From: Candidatus Poribacteria bacterium
Lineage (GTDB): Bacteria > Poribacteria > WGA-4E > WGA-3G
Length of the DNA stretch: 42,035 nt
Direction of reading: 5' to 3'
NCBI GenBank assembly: GCA_007571305.1
Contig: RKRR01000193.1
Coordinates: 1-42,035, forward strand
In this document: piece after piece, positions 15,960 through 24,173 of the stretch
Numbering within the stretch: the stretch's first letter is position 1
Layout: the number at the start of each line of letters is the position of its first letter
The notes under the pieces: generated by a model
Told to the model about the DNA's origin: nothing
Seen by the model: the letters and a program-made list of their open reading frames with translations, nothing else
The model's database searches: none
Program-made: the position numbers and the translations under genes

Positions 15960-17111
15960 TTAGGACTGGTAGCCGCCTGTATTAAAAAGCACAACGCGCT
16001 CCGTGTCTTTAATCATTCCGCTCGCCACGAGTTGTTTGAGTGCCGCAACTGTTGCGGCTCCTTCAGGACATGTCAAAAGCCCCTCGGTTGTAGGGAGCAG
16101 TTGCATTGCTTCGCGGATGGCATCGTCTGTGACAGCAATCGCGGCACCGTTGCTTTTGCGAATCGCCTCTAAGATGAGGAAGTCCCCGATTGCTTGTGGT
16201 ACCCGCAAACCGCTGGCAATGGTATGTGCCTCGCGCCACGGTGTTGCTTCAGTAGCTCCCTCTTCCCATGCTTTGACAATCGGGGCACATCCTGCCGATT
16301 GTACAGAGATGAAACGAGGTCTTTTCTTGCCAATCCAACCGATTGCTTCTAATTCCGCGAAGCCTTTCCACATCCCGACGATACCCGTGCCGCCTCCCGT
16401 AGGATAGATGATAACATCCGGTAATTCCCACCTGAACTGCTCGGCGAGTTCAAACCCCATCGTTTTTTTTCCCTCCACGCGGTAGGGTTCTTTAAGCGTT
16501 GACACATCAAACCACCCCTCCTGTTCCTTCCCTTCTGCGACAATTCTGCCTGCATCCGTAATTAGACCTTCAATCAGTGTGACGTTTGCATCGGCGAGTT
16601 GACACGTCTCCTTATTGAAGGCGGGTGTATCTTTCGGCATAAAGATATGCGCTGATATACCAGCGGCAGCTGCGTAAAGTGCGAGTGCAGTCGCAGCGTT
16701 GCCAGCAGACGGGATGGCTAATTGTGTTAATCCGAGTGCCTTTGCCTTAGAGACTGCCATCGCCAAACCGCGAGCCTTGAAGCTTCCAGTTGGTAATCGG
16801 GATTCGTCCTTCACCCATACCTCTGTGAGTCCGAACGTTGCACCCAACCTCTTCGTATGGATGAGAGGTGTCATTGTTTCGCCAAGCGTCACGATGTCAG
16901 TTGGGTTAGATATGGGGAGGAGTTCCGAATAACGCCAGAGTGAGGCAGGTCTCGACTGGAGCGTGTCCTGTGTCCACGTTTCTGCTAGCTGCTCAAGCGC
17001 ATAGCGGGCAAGTAGTGGTTTCCCGCAGGTGTTGCAGACGTTCTGTGGCACTGTATGTGGATAGATGTTGCTGCACTTGCTGCATTGGAGGTCATGTAGA
17101 TAGCTTTTCAT
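15960..17111 (-). CDS. thrC: Threonine synthase (PLP-dependent)
   Basis: It converts O-phosphohomoserine to threonine. The 383-residue protein has an N-terminal zinc-ribbon (C10, C13, C26, C29), a PLP-lysine motif PTGSFKARG with Lys112, the cofactor phosphate loop TGGGTG (238-243), and a typical LTCPEGAATVAAL segment near the C-terminus. The length matches the short class of threonine synthases found in many bacteria and archaea. No convincing ribosome site precedes ATG 17111. It is convergent with the upstream secreted protein and not in a thr operon here. A threonine/serine dehydratase-like paralogue is a less likely alternative. Confidence 0.88.
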   Translation of the reverse strand: MKSYLHDLQCSKCSNIYPHTVPQNVCNTCGKPLLARYALEQLAETWTQDTLQSRPASLWRYSELLPISNPTDIVTLGETMTPLIHTKRLGATFGLTEVWVKDESRLPTGSFKARGLAMAVSKAKALGLTQLAIPSAGNAATALALYAAAAGISAHIFMPKDTPAFNKETCQLADANVTLIEGLITDAGRIVAEGKEQEGWFDVSTLKEPYRVEGKKTMGFELAEQFRWELPDVIIYPTGGGTGIVGMWKGFAELEAIGWIGKKRPRFISVQSAGCAPIVKAWEEGATEATPWREAHTIASGLRVPQAIGDFLILEAIRKSNGAAIAVTDDAIREAMQLLPTTEGLLTCPEGAATVAALKQLVASGMIKDTERVVLFNTGGYQS

Positions 17112-17134
17112 GTTTTATGCGGTAGATTTTAGAA

Positions 17135-17362
17135 TTAACCCAAGTTACCACAGGCAAGTTTTTAGGCGTATAGATGCCGTTTTTAGCGAAAATCCTTCAG
17201 TATTTAGATGTTTTTGTAGCATAGGCTGTTAGCCTGTAGACTCGGATTGTATCTTTGGCTTTCCTTAAAGAAGAGAATTTTGTAGCATAGGAGACCGTTA
17301 GTTTCCTGTGGACATTTATGCACACCCTAACAGGTTATGCTACAAACTGGCAACTTGGGTTA
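17135..17362. repeat. Family B MITE-like element, copy 5 (enlarged)
   Basis: Ends are TTAACCCAAGTTACC and GGCAACTTGGGTTA. It is longer than its relatives because it carries three REP-like units: 17216-17238 (+), with stem GGCT, loop GTT, stem AGCC; 17282-17310 (+); and 17321-17343 (-). It fills the space between thrC and the carbamoyltransferase gene. Confidence 0.85.
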
Positions 17363-17400
17363 GAATTAATGAGACTGTTACTCGACTATACCCATCTGGA

Positions 17401-18339
17401 CTACATGGCTGTGAGGAGTTTGAGAAGGATCGCTTTCATGCTATGGAGACGGTTTTCGGATTGATCAAAGATAATTGAACGTTCATCGTTGACGAGTTCA
17501 CCCGAAATTTCATATCCGTGGTGTGCGGGGAGGCAGTGCATAACGCGGCACTCGTGCGACTTCAGCAGCTCTGCATTCAATTGATACGGCATCATCTTTT
17601 TTAGCCGACGGTTTCGCTCTTTTGCAAAAGCCGGATCCGTGAAGAATTCCATGTCCACCCAGGTATCTGTGTAGACAACATCGCTTTCGGCAACTGCTTT
17701 TTCCAATAGGTTCTCCACGGCTTCGTGACTGGTATCAAACGTTTTATACAGACCTTTGCGAGAGGCTTCTTCCCATAGCTCCTTGTCGACAGCGGCAGGA
17801 TTCACCTCTGGTGCGATGACCGTGACTTCCATGCCTACCTTCATGCCAGCGGCAATCAGCGAATTACAGACGTTGTTATGCACGCCGACGAAGCACAATT
17901 TGACTCCTTGCAATCTACCGAACTGCTCCTGTATCGTCATCAGATCGCCGAGTGCTTGTGTTGGATGGTATCTGTCACAGCATCCGTTAATTACCGGGAC
18001 GGTCGCGGCGGCAGCAGCTTCAACGAGTTCCGAGTGTTTCAAGAAACGGGCTAAGATAATATCAACATACGCTGAGAGGACGCGCATTTCGTCACTCAGG
18101 TCGGCTAATGCGAAGTTTGTCGTGCGCCAATCGAGGTAATGAGCATGTCCACCGAGTTGTGTTATACCGATTTCACCTGCACAGCGTGTTCGGGTAGATG
18201 TCTTTTGGAAAAGCAGACAGAGGTTCTTTCCACCGACAGCGTGTCTGTATTTTTCGGGATGGTTTTTGATGTTTAGGCTGTTTTCAACGGTTTCAAGGAT
18301 ATCTGTTTCTGACCATGGGTTGAGTTTAATTAGGTGCAT
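17401..18339 (-). CDS. argF: Ornithine carbamoyltransferase or related carbamoyltransferase
   Basis: It is predicted to transfer the carbamoyl group of carbamoyl phosphate to an amino acid, classically ornithine to citrulline. The 312-residue protein has the carbamoyl-phosphate loop QKTSTRTR (45-52), HPTQALGDLMTI (125-136), VHNNVCNSL (153-161) and HCLPAHHGYEIS (268-279). The ornithine loop usually reads DxWxSMG; here it is TDTWVDME (224-231), with Asp in place of Ser and Glu in place of Gly, so the amino-acid substrate may differ. I chose ATG 18339 (preceded by TGAGGTAATT) over the in-frame ATG at 18366. No other arg gene is adjacent. Confidence 0.82.
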   Translation of the reverse strand: MHLIKLNPWSETDILETVENSLNIKNHPEKYRHAVGGKNLCLLFQKTSTRTRCAGEIGITQLGGHAHYLDWRTTNFALADLSDEMRVLSAYVDIILARFLKHSELVEAAAAATVPVINGCCDRYHPTQALGDLMTIQEQFGRLQGVKLCFVGVHNNVCNSLIAAGMKVGMEVTVIAPEVNPAAVDKELWEEASRKGLYKTFDTSHEAVENLLEKAVAESDVVYTDTWVDMEFFTDPAFAKERNRRLKKMMPYQLNAELLKSHECRVMHCLPAHHGYEISGELVNDERSIIFDQSENRLHSMKAILLKLLTAM

Positions 18340-18441
18340 AATTACCTCACGCAGTAGGGTATTCAAGTATTACCAGTTTTGGAAACTATAATTATACAGA
18401 ACATCCTAAACAATGTCAAGTTTTTATGTTGAAAAGAAACC

Positions 18442-18470
18442 TTGAACTTTGTTGATACATTGTGTATAAT
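18442..18470 (+). promoter_or_regulatory. Sigma-70-like promoter
   Basis: TTGAAC (18442-18447) and TATAAT (18465-18470) are 17 bp apart, pointing to the right. The only thing downstream on that strand is the methyltransferase tail, so the promoter may have lost its gene by deletion. Confidence 0.5.
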
Positions 18471-18473
18471 TGA

Positions 18474-18611
18474 AGCATCGACGAGTTTTATCCGCGGCAC
18501 TCCAAGCACATCATAGATGAAATAGACACAGTGCTTGCGGAACACTACGGATTCACGGAAGAGGAGTTAGATTTCATCATCAACTACGATATAAAATACC
18601 GGATGGATTAG
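18474..18611 (+). pseudogene. C-terminal stump of a type II methyltransferase/restriction protein
   Basis: The + frame gives DEFYPRHSKHIIDEIDTVLA followed by EHYGFTEEELDFIINYDIKY and RMD before TAG. The IIDEIDxVLAxHYGFTxEELDFIINYDIKYRM ending is, from memory, the terminus of large Eco57I/PglX-like DNA methyltransferases of restriction or phage-defence systems. Only about 45 residues remain, preceded in frame by TGA at 18471-18473. It is a gene remnant rather than an intact gene. Confidence 0.65.
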
Positions 18612-18685
18612 GGAATTGAGGGGAGTTGGTCGTCTGGGGGAGTCCATCGCACATATAGGAATTTCGCTGTCTACCGAGTGCCGCA

Positions 18686-18907
18686 TCAATAAGAGATACC
18701 CATACGAACAGGAATGTAATGCCCTGACCGGGTGATAAGGCATAAGCCAATATCAGGGAACTTAAGGAAACCTCTCATGCTGTTTATACCTTTATTGCCC
18801 TGTAGATAGAACCTACGCTGATACCGCATCGCAACACGGAAAGGAACGGACAGATGACGCGGATGCGGTTTATAACGTAATTTGTAACCGAGGATAGTTT
18901 CAGACAT
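18686..18907 (-). CDS. Small basic orphan protein
   Basis: The 73-residue product is basic and aromatic-rich (GYKLRYKPHPRH, RYQRRFYLQGNKG). I do not recognise it. It is unlikely to be a chance frame: ATG 18907 is preceded by a perfect AAGGAGG eight bases upstream and by a promoter-like pair (TATAAT on the - strand at 18934-18929). No signal peptide or membrane segment is obvious. It stands alone between a methyltransferase stump and a family B repeat. Confidence 0.55.
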   Translation of the reverse strand: MSETILGYKLRYKPHPRHLSVPFRVAMRYQRRFYLQGNKGINSMRGFLKFPDIGLCLITRSGHYIPVRMGISY

Positions 18908-18928
18908 AAGGGAACCTCCTTGTTAAAT

Positions 18929-18957
18929 ATTATAGCATAAACGGACAAAAAACGCAA
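18929..18957 (-). promoter_or_regulatory. Sigma-70-like promoter of the 73-residue gene
   Basis: Read on the - strand, TTGCGT (18957-18952) and TATAAT (18934-18929) are 17 bp apart, about 20 bp upstream of the start codon. The -10 is perfect and the -35 matches at TTG only. Confidence 0.45.
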
Positions 18958-19028
18958 ATTCTCAATGCGTTAGAAACCGCTTTAGACTCTGTTTATCGTA
19001 TGCACTGATTGTCGACTCTCTGTTAAAA

Positions 19029-19187
19029 TAACCCAAGTTGTTCCTCACAAGATTTTAGGTATCCCGTCCCTTTTTTGACTGAAACGGTTTCATGATTCGG
19101 AGGTATTCCGTAGCGTAGGGTGTTGGTCTCCTGCGTGCTTAAAATGCACACCCTAACAGGTTATGCTACAAACTGGCAACTTGGGTT
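19029..19187. repeat. Family B MITE-like element, copy 6
   Basis: Ends are TAACCCAAGTTG and GGCAACTTGGGTTA. REP-like units lie at 19110-19135 (+, with a damaged stem) and 19147-19169 (-). The segment between them, TGCGTGCTTAAAATGCAC, supplies the uninterrupted version of the site into which the family C element at 2.73 kb inserted. Between 18958 and 19028 nothing else is seen. Confidence 0.85.
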
Positions 19188-19239
19188 AAAATAATTCGGT
19201 ATAATTTGTAAAAAAAATAGAGAACGCTAAGGTGGAACT

Positions 19240-21684
19240 ATGATTTCGCTCAACTATATCCCACGATACTTCTGTCTAACATTGGCATTTGTGCTCATTG
19301 CTGTCGTTGCGAATCCGGGTGAAGAGGAACCGGCCCGTTTTTCGCAAGGCGGTCTCCCCTTCCTGGAAAGATACTGCTTCAGTTGTCACAGTGGCGATCA
19401 ACCCGCTGCGGAAGTTTCTCTTGATGTCTTTTCAGATGAACGTTCCTTGATACAGAAACGCGATGTGTGGGAACGTGTTTTGGACATGGTATCGACAGGT
19501 TACATGCCTCCCTCTGAGAGTGACCATCAACCCCCGTTAGCAGAATCCGAAGACTTTATTGCGTCCATTGAATCCATTTTTGAACATGCAGATCGCGGGG
19601 CAAAACCGGACCCGGGGCGGGTGACCGCACGCAGACTCAATAAGGTTGAGTATAAAAATACTGTTCGAGACTTATTGGGCGTTGATTTCAACCCTACGGA
19701 AAACTTTCCTGCAGATGATGTCGGGCACGGCTTTGATAACATCGGCGATGTCCTCTCTATGTCACCACTGCTGATGGAACGGTACCTTGAAGCCGCGGAA
19801 GCAATCGCCAAGCGTGTCATCTTGTTGGATCCACCGCCACCCTCGAAACGTTACCAAGGTGGTAATCGTCTCGAGCCCCGCCACGACGATATCCCTAATG
19901 AACGTTACCGTCTGCTCGATCCAACCGCTACAGAAGCATGGAAATCTGGGCCCTTTATGACAGGATCGACATATTTCAAGATATTCCCGGATGTAGAAAT
20001 CGTCTATCGCGCAACACTTTACGCTGAAACGGACAGCGAAACCCCTGTAGAAGTCGTTTTATTCATTCAGGGTGACAAATTGGATGAACTGACCCCACCA
20101 GAGAAACTCGCACGTTTGGTTGGTATAGATCCTACAGTAGAAAATAAAATCAAGGTTCTAAAGGCTTTTGAGATTACCGCCCGTGAAGAAAAAAAGAGAC
20201 AGACAATTGAAGTTCATATTACCGGTATCCCTAACATTGAAAAAGTCGGCATCGCGATGCTTAAGCCAATAGAAGGTGAATCGGACGCGAAACTCCAGAT
20301 TCGTACTCTCTGGGCAGAGGGTCCCTTAGATACCCGACCCGATTCTCATTTTGAAATTCTGGCATGCACACCTGGTATCTCTCAAGTAGAGCAGACCCGT
20401 GAAGTGCTAACACGTTTGCTCCGGCGTGGCTATCGTCGTCCACCAACCGAAAGTGAAGTGGAACAACTCACGGAGTTTGTAGCATCCATCCAAGCCGACG
20501 GTACGCCGTGGGAAGCAGGCATTCAAGAGGCGATTAAAGTCATTCTCTGCTCACCGAAATTCCTATTTCGGTTGGAGTTGGACGATCGTCCGCAGCGTTC
20601 AGAACCCTATCCAATTGATGAACTTCAACTTGCATCACGGCTTTCCTATTTCCTGTGGAGCAGTATGCCGGACGACGAACTCCTTGACCTCGCTGAGAAA
20701 AAGCAGCTCACTGTCAACCTTGAAGCCCAAGTTCAACGCATGTTGGATGACCCAAGGGCATCGGAATTAGGACGCAACTTCGGGGCCCAATGGCTTCAGA
20801 TTCAACGGCTGATAACGGCTGCACCTGATCTCGAAAGATTTCCGACTTTCACTGGCAGCTTGCGCCTGGCTATGCTAAAGGAGACAGAACTTTTTGTTGA
20901 ATCTATCCTTCGTGAAGACCGGAGTGTACTTGACCTCATTGATGCGGATTACACTTTCCTCAACCAAACTTTAGCAAACCACTATGGTATTACTGATACA
21001 CAAGGAAACTGGAGAGGACAAAAGAACATCATTCCCGGCGGTGAATCAATTAAGGGCAGATCGTTTCGACGGGTCCAGTTGCAGAGTACCTCGCGCGGTG
21101 GGGTCCTTAGCCATGCCAGCGTCTTAACGGTGACCTCTAACCCAACACGCACCTCTCCTGTCAAAAGGGGACGTTGGGTTTTGGAACAGATACTCGGCAC
21201 ACCGCCACCGCCACCACCACCAGATGTGCCAGAATTAGAAGAAGAGGGTGAAGCAGTTCACGGGAGTACGCTGCGTGAACGCCTTGAACAGCACCGAGCA
21301 GATCCCGCTTGTGCCAACTGCCATGCGAAAATGGATCCGATAGGATTCGCTCTTGAAAACTACAACGCGATTGGGGCCTTTCGGTGGAAAGATGGCGAAT
21401 TGGATATTGATACAACAGCAGAATTGCCAGACGGGACGATATTGCACGGCATAGCAGATCTGAAACAGGTTGTCAAAGACAGAAAACAGCAATTCCTACG
21501 CTGCTTAACAGAGAAAATGTTAACCTACGCTTTAGGCAGAGGATTGGAATATTACGATCGATCGACCGTTGACAGAATCGTAGCACAACTTGAAGCCGGA
21601 GGGTATAGAAGTTCAGTACTGATTACAGAAATCGTCAAGAGTGATCCGTTCCGGTTGCGACGCGGCACAAAGGACAATTTATGA
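19240..21684 (+). CDS. Planctomycete-type DUF1587/1592/1588/1585 heme protein
   Basis: The 814-residue exported protein has a signal segment (about 8-25) and an N-terminal cytochrome-like heme site CFSCH (47-51). RRLNKVEYKNTVRDLLGVDF (about 130-149) marks DUF1587. A DUF1595-like part (RLLRRGYRRPPTESEVEQL) and DUF1592 (LASRLSYFLWSSMPDDELL) follow. Next come DUF1588 (SRGGVLSHASVLTVTSNPTR) with a second CxxCH-like site CANCH (about 691-695), and DUF1585 (LTYALGRGLEYYDRSTVDRI). Such proteins usually sit beside a DUF1552 gene, which is present at 24174. Their biochemical role is not established; a redox function at the envelope is likely. AAGGTGG precedes the start, and a TATAAT lies at 19200-19205. 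Confidence 0.9.
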   Translation: MISLNYIPRYFCLTLAFVLIAVVANPGEEEPARFSQGGLPFLERYCFSCHSGDQPAAEVSLDVFSDERSLIQKRDVWERVLDMVSTGYMPPSESDHQPPLAESEDFIASIESIFEHADRGAKPDPGRVTARRLNKVEYKNTVRDLLGVDFNPTENFPADDVGHGFDNIGDVLSMSPLLMERYLEAAEAIAKRVILLDPPPPSKRYQGGNRLEPRHDDIPNERYRLLDPTATEAWKSGPFMTGSTYFKIFPDVEIVYRATLYAETDSETPVEVVLFIQGDKLDELTPPEKLARLVGIDPTVENKIKVLKAFEITAREEKKRQTIEVHITGIPNIEKVGIAMLKPIEGESDAKLQIRTLWAEGPLDTRPDSHFEILACTPGISQVEQTREVLTRLLRRGYRRPPTESEVEQLTEFVASIQADGTPWEAGIQEAIKVILCSPKFLFRLELDDRPQRSEPYPIDELQLASRLSYFLWSSMPDDELLDLAEKKQLTVNLEAQVQRMLDDPRASELGRNFGAQWLQIQRLITAAPDLERFPTFTGSLRLAMLKETELFVESILREDRSVLDLIDADYTFLNQTLANHYGITDTQGNWRGQKNIIPGGESIKGRSFRRVQLQSTSRGGVLSHASVLTVTSNPTRTSPVKRGRWVLEQILGTPPPPPPPDVPELEEEGEAVHGSTLRERLEQHRADPACANCHAKMDPIGFALENYNAIGAFRWKDGELDIDTTAELPDGTILHGIADLKQVVKDRKQQFLRCLTEKMLTYALGRGLEYYDRSTVDRIVAQLEAGGYRSSVLITEIVKSDPFRLRRGTKDNL

Positions 21685-22856
21685 TGCGATTTTTTTTAAT
21701 TTTCCTTGCGATTCGGTCAGTTGAATGGGTTAAATCGACACGACTGTTCCATATATCTGAAGAAATTAAAAAAACACCCAAACAAAAACCCTTTCCCTTC
21801 GTTTCAGGCTGTGCGTTTTTTAATGGATCTTTCGGTTTTGCCGCTCTCCCGCTGTTAATCATCATTTTCCAGCCAAGTTGTTATACATCTCATTATTATG
21901 AAATGCCGAGTGGCAATCCTATGTCACAGCTGGAGGAAAAATATTCCGTTTACTTAGATGCTACGTGGACGACAGAACATGCATCAGCACTTTTAAAGGT
22001 CTTTGAATCCATATCCCCAAATCTTAATTTACAATTTTCCAGATGGAACATAAGTGAGGATGGGTTAGAAAATGGTATTAAAATTGAGTCCAAAGACAAG
22101 ATAAAGTTCGTTACGATGAGTAAAGATGTCTTTCCAGTTGAAGGATATGAAGAGGTAGTATCACCAGCCAAGGACTTTTACTATGCTGTCGTTCAATTTA
22201 TAACAGAGAACGGAACAAACAGATCTATAATAGAAGCAATATTGCAAGAAAGGTATGGTATATACGTCCCTTCTTATGATTCATCAACCGAACATGCCAC
22301 AAGTGGGACATCGACACGGTATTCGAATTTTAAAAATGAAGAGCTGATGCTCATTATATCAGTATTCGAAGCATTCCCTCATGCAGTCCATAAAATACCG
22401 CAATTAAGGCATATCATCCGTAGAATGGATGAGGATGAAGATAAGGAGAAAAAAGGGATCAGTTATGCTCGGACGAGTCGAGGGCACATAGAGTTTGCTG
22501 AATCCATTTTTCGCCGCGGTAATTCTTTTAGGGCTCGGCACGTAATTGCCCACGAAAAGGCACATTTTTTATGGACTTACGTTTTTAAAAGAGAAGTTAG
22601 AGCCGATTGGGTAAAACTCGGAGGGTGGTATCAAGATTCAACAAGTGAATCGGGTTGGTCAACAACCAAAGAACGATCAGAATTTGTAACAGATTACGCT
22701 TTTGAAGAAAACCCAAATGAGGATATGGCAGATAGCATCGCGTCCTATCTTCTATACCCCTATAAACTCCGTTCCTGTTGCCTTGATAAATATGAATTCA
22801 TTCATCGGAATATGCTTATGTATGTCAAACGTTGGGGGACTTCCAACTCTATGTAA
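21681..22856 (+). CDS. Putative zinc metallopeptidase (HExxH) with membrane anchor
   Basis: The 391-residue protein overlaps the previous stop by 4 bp (ATGA) and has AAAGGA six bases before its ATG, so it is probably translationally coupled. A hydrophobic stretch at about 52-64 likely anchors or exports it. The zinc site HEKAH (291-295) is followed about 50 residues later by NPNEDMADSIASY (344-356), whose Glu347 could be the third ligand, a gluzincin-like arrangement. The rest is not recognised. The gene looks more AT-rich than its neighbours, with many AAA, ATA and TTT codons. It sits between genes that are normally adjacent, so it may be acquired. The substrate is unknown. Confidence 0.65.
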   Translation: MMRFFLIFLAIRSVEWVKSTRLFHISEEIKKTPKQKPFPFVSGCAFFNGSFGFAALPLLIIIFQPSCYTSHYYEMPSGNPMSQLEEKYSVYLDATWTTEHASALLKVFESISPNLNLQFSRWNISEDGLENGIKIESKDKIKFVTMSKDVFPVEGYEEVVSPAKDFYYAVVQFITENGTNRSIIEAILQERYGIYVPSYDSSTEHATSGTSTRYSNFKNEELMLIISVFEAFPHAVHKIPQLRHIIRRMDEDEDKEKKGISYARTSRGHIEFAESIFRRGNSFRARHVIAHEKAHFLWTYVFKREVRADWVKLGGWYQDSTSESGWSTTKERSEFVTDYAFEENPNEDMADSIASYLLYPYKLRSCCLDKYEFIHRNMLMYVKRWGTSNSM

Positions 22857-22871
22857 ATCTGGGAGAGGTTT

Positions 22872-23912
22872 ATGAGCACATCAAAACAATTTTCACGTCG
22901 AACATTTTTACGTGGTCTGGGTGCCGGTATCGCACTACCACTGCTGGATCCACTGACCGCTTTGGCAGATATTCCTACAAAAGAGGGAGCGATTGTCCGC
23001 TACCCTGACCCAGCAGTTGAAGTTATCGATCCGCGTTTTGCAAAATATAAAATTGGGAACGCTGTTATAGAGAGGCTATGGACGGGATCGCGCTGGGCAG
23101 AGGGACCTGTCTGGTTCGGCGATGGCGGCTACCTTCTTTGGAGCGACATTCCAAACAATCGGATTCTGAAATGGCAGGAAGCCACTGGCTTGGTGAGCGT
23201 TTATCGCAAACCTGCCAACTATACTAACGGACACACACGCGATCGACAAGGTAGGCTCGTCAGTTGTGAACACGGCACACGACGTGTCACACGAACTGAA
23301 TATGACGGAACGATTACCGTCCTCATAGACAACTTCGAGGGAAAACGGTTCAACGCACCGAACGATGCAGTCGTCCATCCTGATGGACATATCTGGTTCA
23401 CCGATCCCGGATACGGTATCCTTTCCCATTACGAAGGTCATAAAGCAGAATTTGAGTTACCGACTTCCGTTTATCGCCTGAATCCAGACACTGGTGAAGC
23501 GGTCGTCGTGACGGATGAAATCGAAAGACCGAACGGCATCAGCTTTTCGCCTGATTACAATAAACTTTACGTCGCTGATACCGGTCCACCTAAAAACATC
23601 GTTGTCCATGATGTCATAAACAGCGAACGGTTGGCTAATAAACAGGTATTCGCTGATATGACACCTGGGGCGGCTGATGGACTTCGGTGTGATACTGATG
23701 GAAATCTGTGGGCAGGTGCTGGCTGGGTTGGAGATGGCTACGACGGTGTGCATATCTTCGCACCAGACGGAACGCTTATTGGGAAGATCCATCTTCCAGA
23801 AATTTGTGCAAACATCTGTTTCGGCGGGGTGAAACGAAATCGGCTCTTTATGACAGGCAGTCAATCCCTCTATTCAGTTTATGTCAATGCCCAAGGGGTA
23901 CCGTATTTTTAG
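22872..23912 (+). CDS. Tat-exported SMP-30/gluconolactonase-family protein
   Basis: The 346-residue protein begins with a twin-arginine signal (SRRTFLRGLG, 8-17, then a hydrophobic stretch and LTALA). An SMP-30/LRE beta-propeller follows: EGPVWFGDGGYLLWSDIPNN, NGHTRDRQGRLVSCEHGTRR, FNAPNDAVVHPDGHIWFTDP and RPNGISFSPDYNKLYVADT are family segments carrying the usual Glu, Asn and Asp metal ligands. It should hydrolyse sugar lactones or related esters in the periplasm. The signal region is nearly the same in protein as that of the DUF1552 gene downstream. GGGAGAGG precedes the start, and it lies 15 bp after the metallopeptidase, so one transcript is likely. Confidence 0.88.
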   Translation: MSTSKQFSRRTFLRGLGAGIALPLLDPLTALADIPTKEGAIVRYPDPAVEVIDPRFAKYKIGNAVIERLWTGSRWAEGPVWFGDGGYLLWSDIPNNRILKWQEATGLVSVYRKPANYTNGHTRDRQGRLVSCEHGTRRVTRTEYDGTITVLIDNFEGKRFNAPNDAVVHPDGHIWFTDPGYGILSHYEGHKAEFELPTSVYRLNPDTGEAVVVTDEIERPNGISFSPDYNKLYVADTGPPKNIVVHDVINSERLANKQVFADMTPGAADGLRCDTDGNLWAGAGWVGDGYDGVHIFAPDGTLIGKIHLPEICANICFGGVKRNRLFMTGSQSLYSVYVNAQGVPYF

Positions 23913-24042
23913 CAGGCAGTTGTCAGTAGTCGTGGAGATTGTCTGAACCCGGATAACGCCTCAATCCTCTTGTTAGCCGGACTTTAAGAGTCGGGAATCG
24001 GAGTTTTCTTCTACGAGAGAATTGAATGTCTCTGATAAACAC

Positions 24043-24071
24043 TTGACAAGTCATATAAAACAAGGTATAAT
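24043..24071 (+). promoter_or_regulatory. Perfect consensus sigma-70 promoter
   Basis: TTGACA (24043-24048) and TATAAT (24066-24071) are separated by exactly 17 bp. The predicted transcript has a leader of about 95 nt before the DUF1552 start. The leader includes a small AACTC/GAGTT hairpin around 24147-24160 and the AAGGAATC ribosome site. Confidence 0.8.
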
Positions 24072-24173
24072 TGTGTGATGGAAGTTATGAAACGAGAAAT
24101 CACATCGTGATAGCAGCGGATTTTCGCAAATTTCGCACTGCTTTAACTCTGAAGAGTTGAAGAAGGAATCGTT

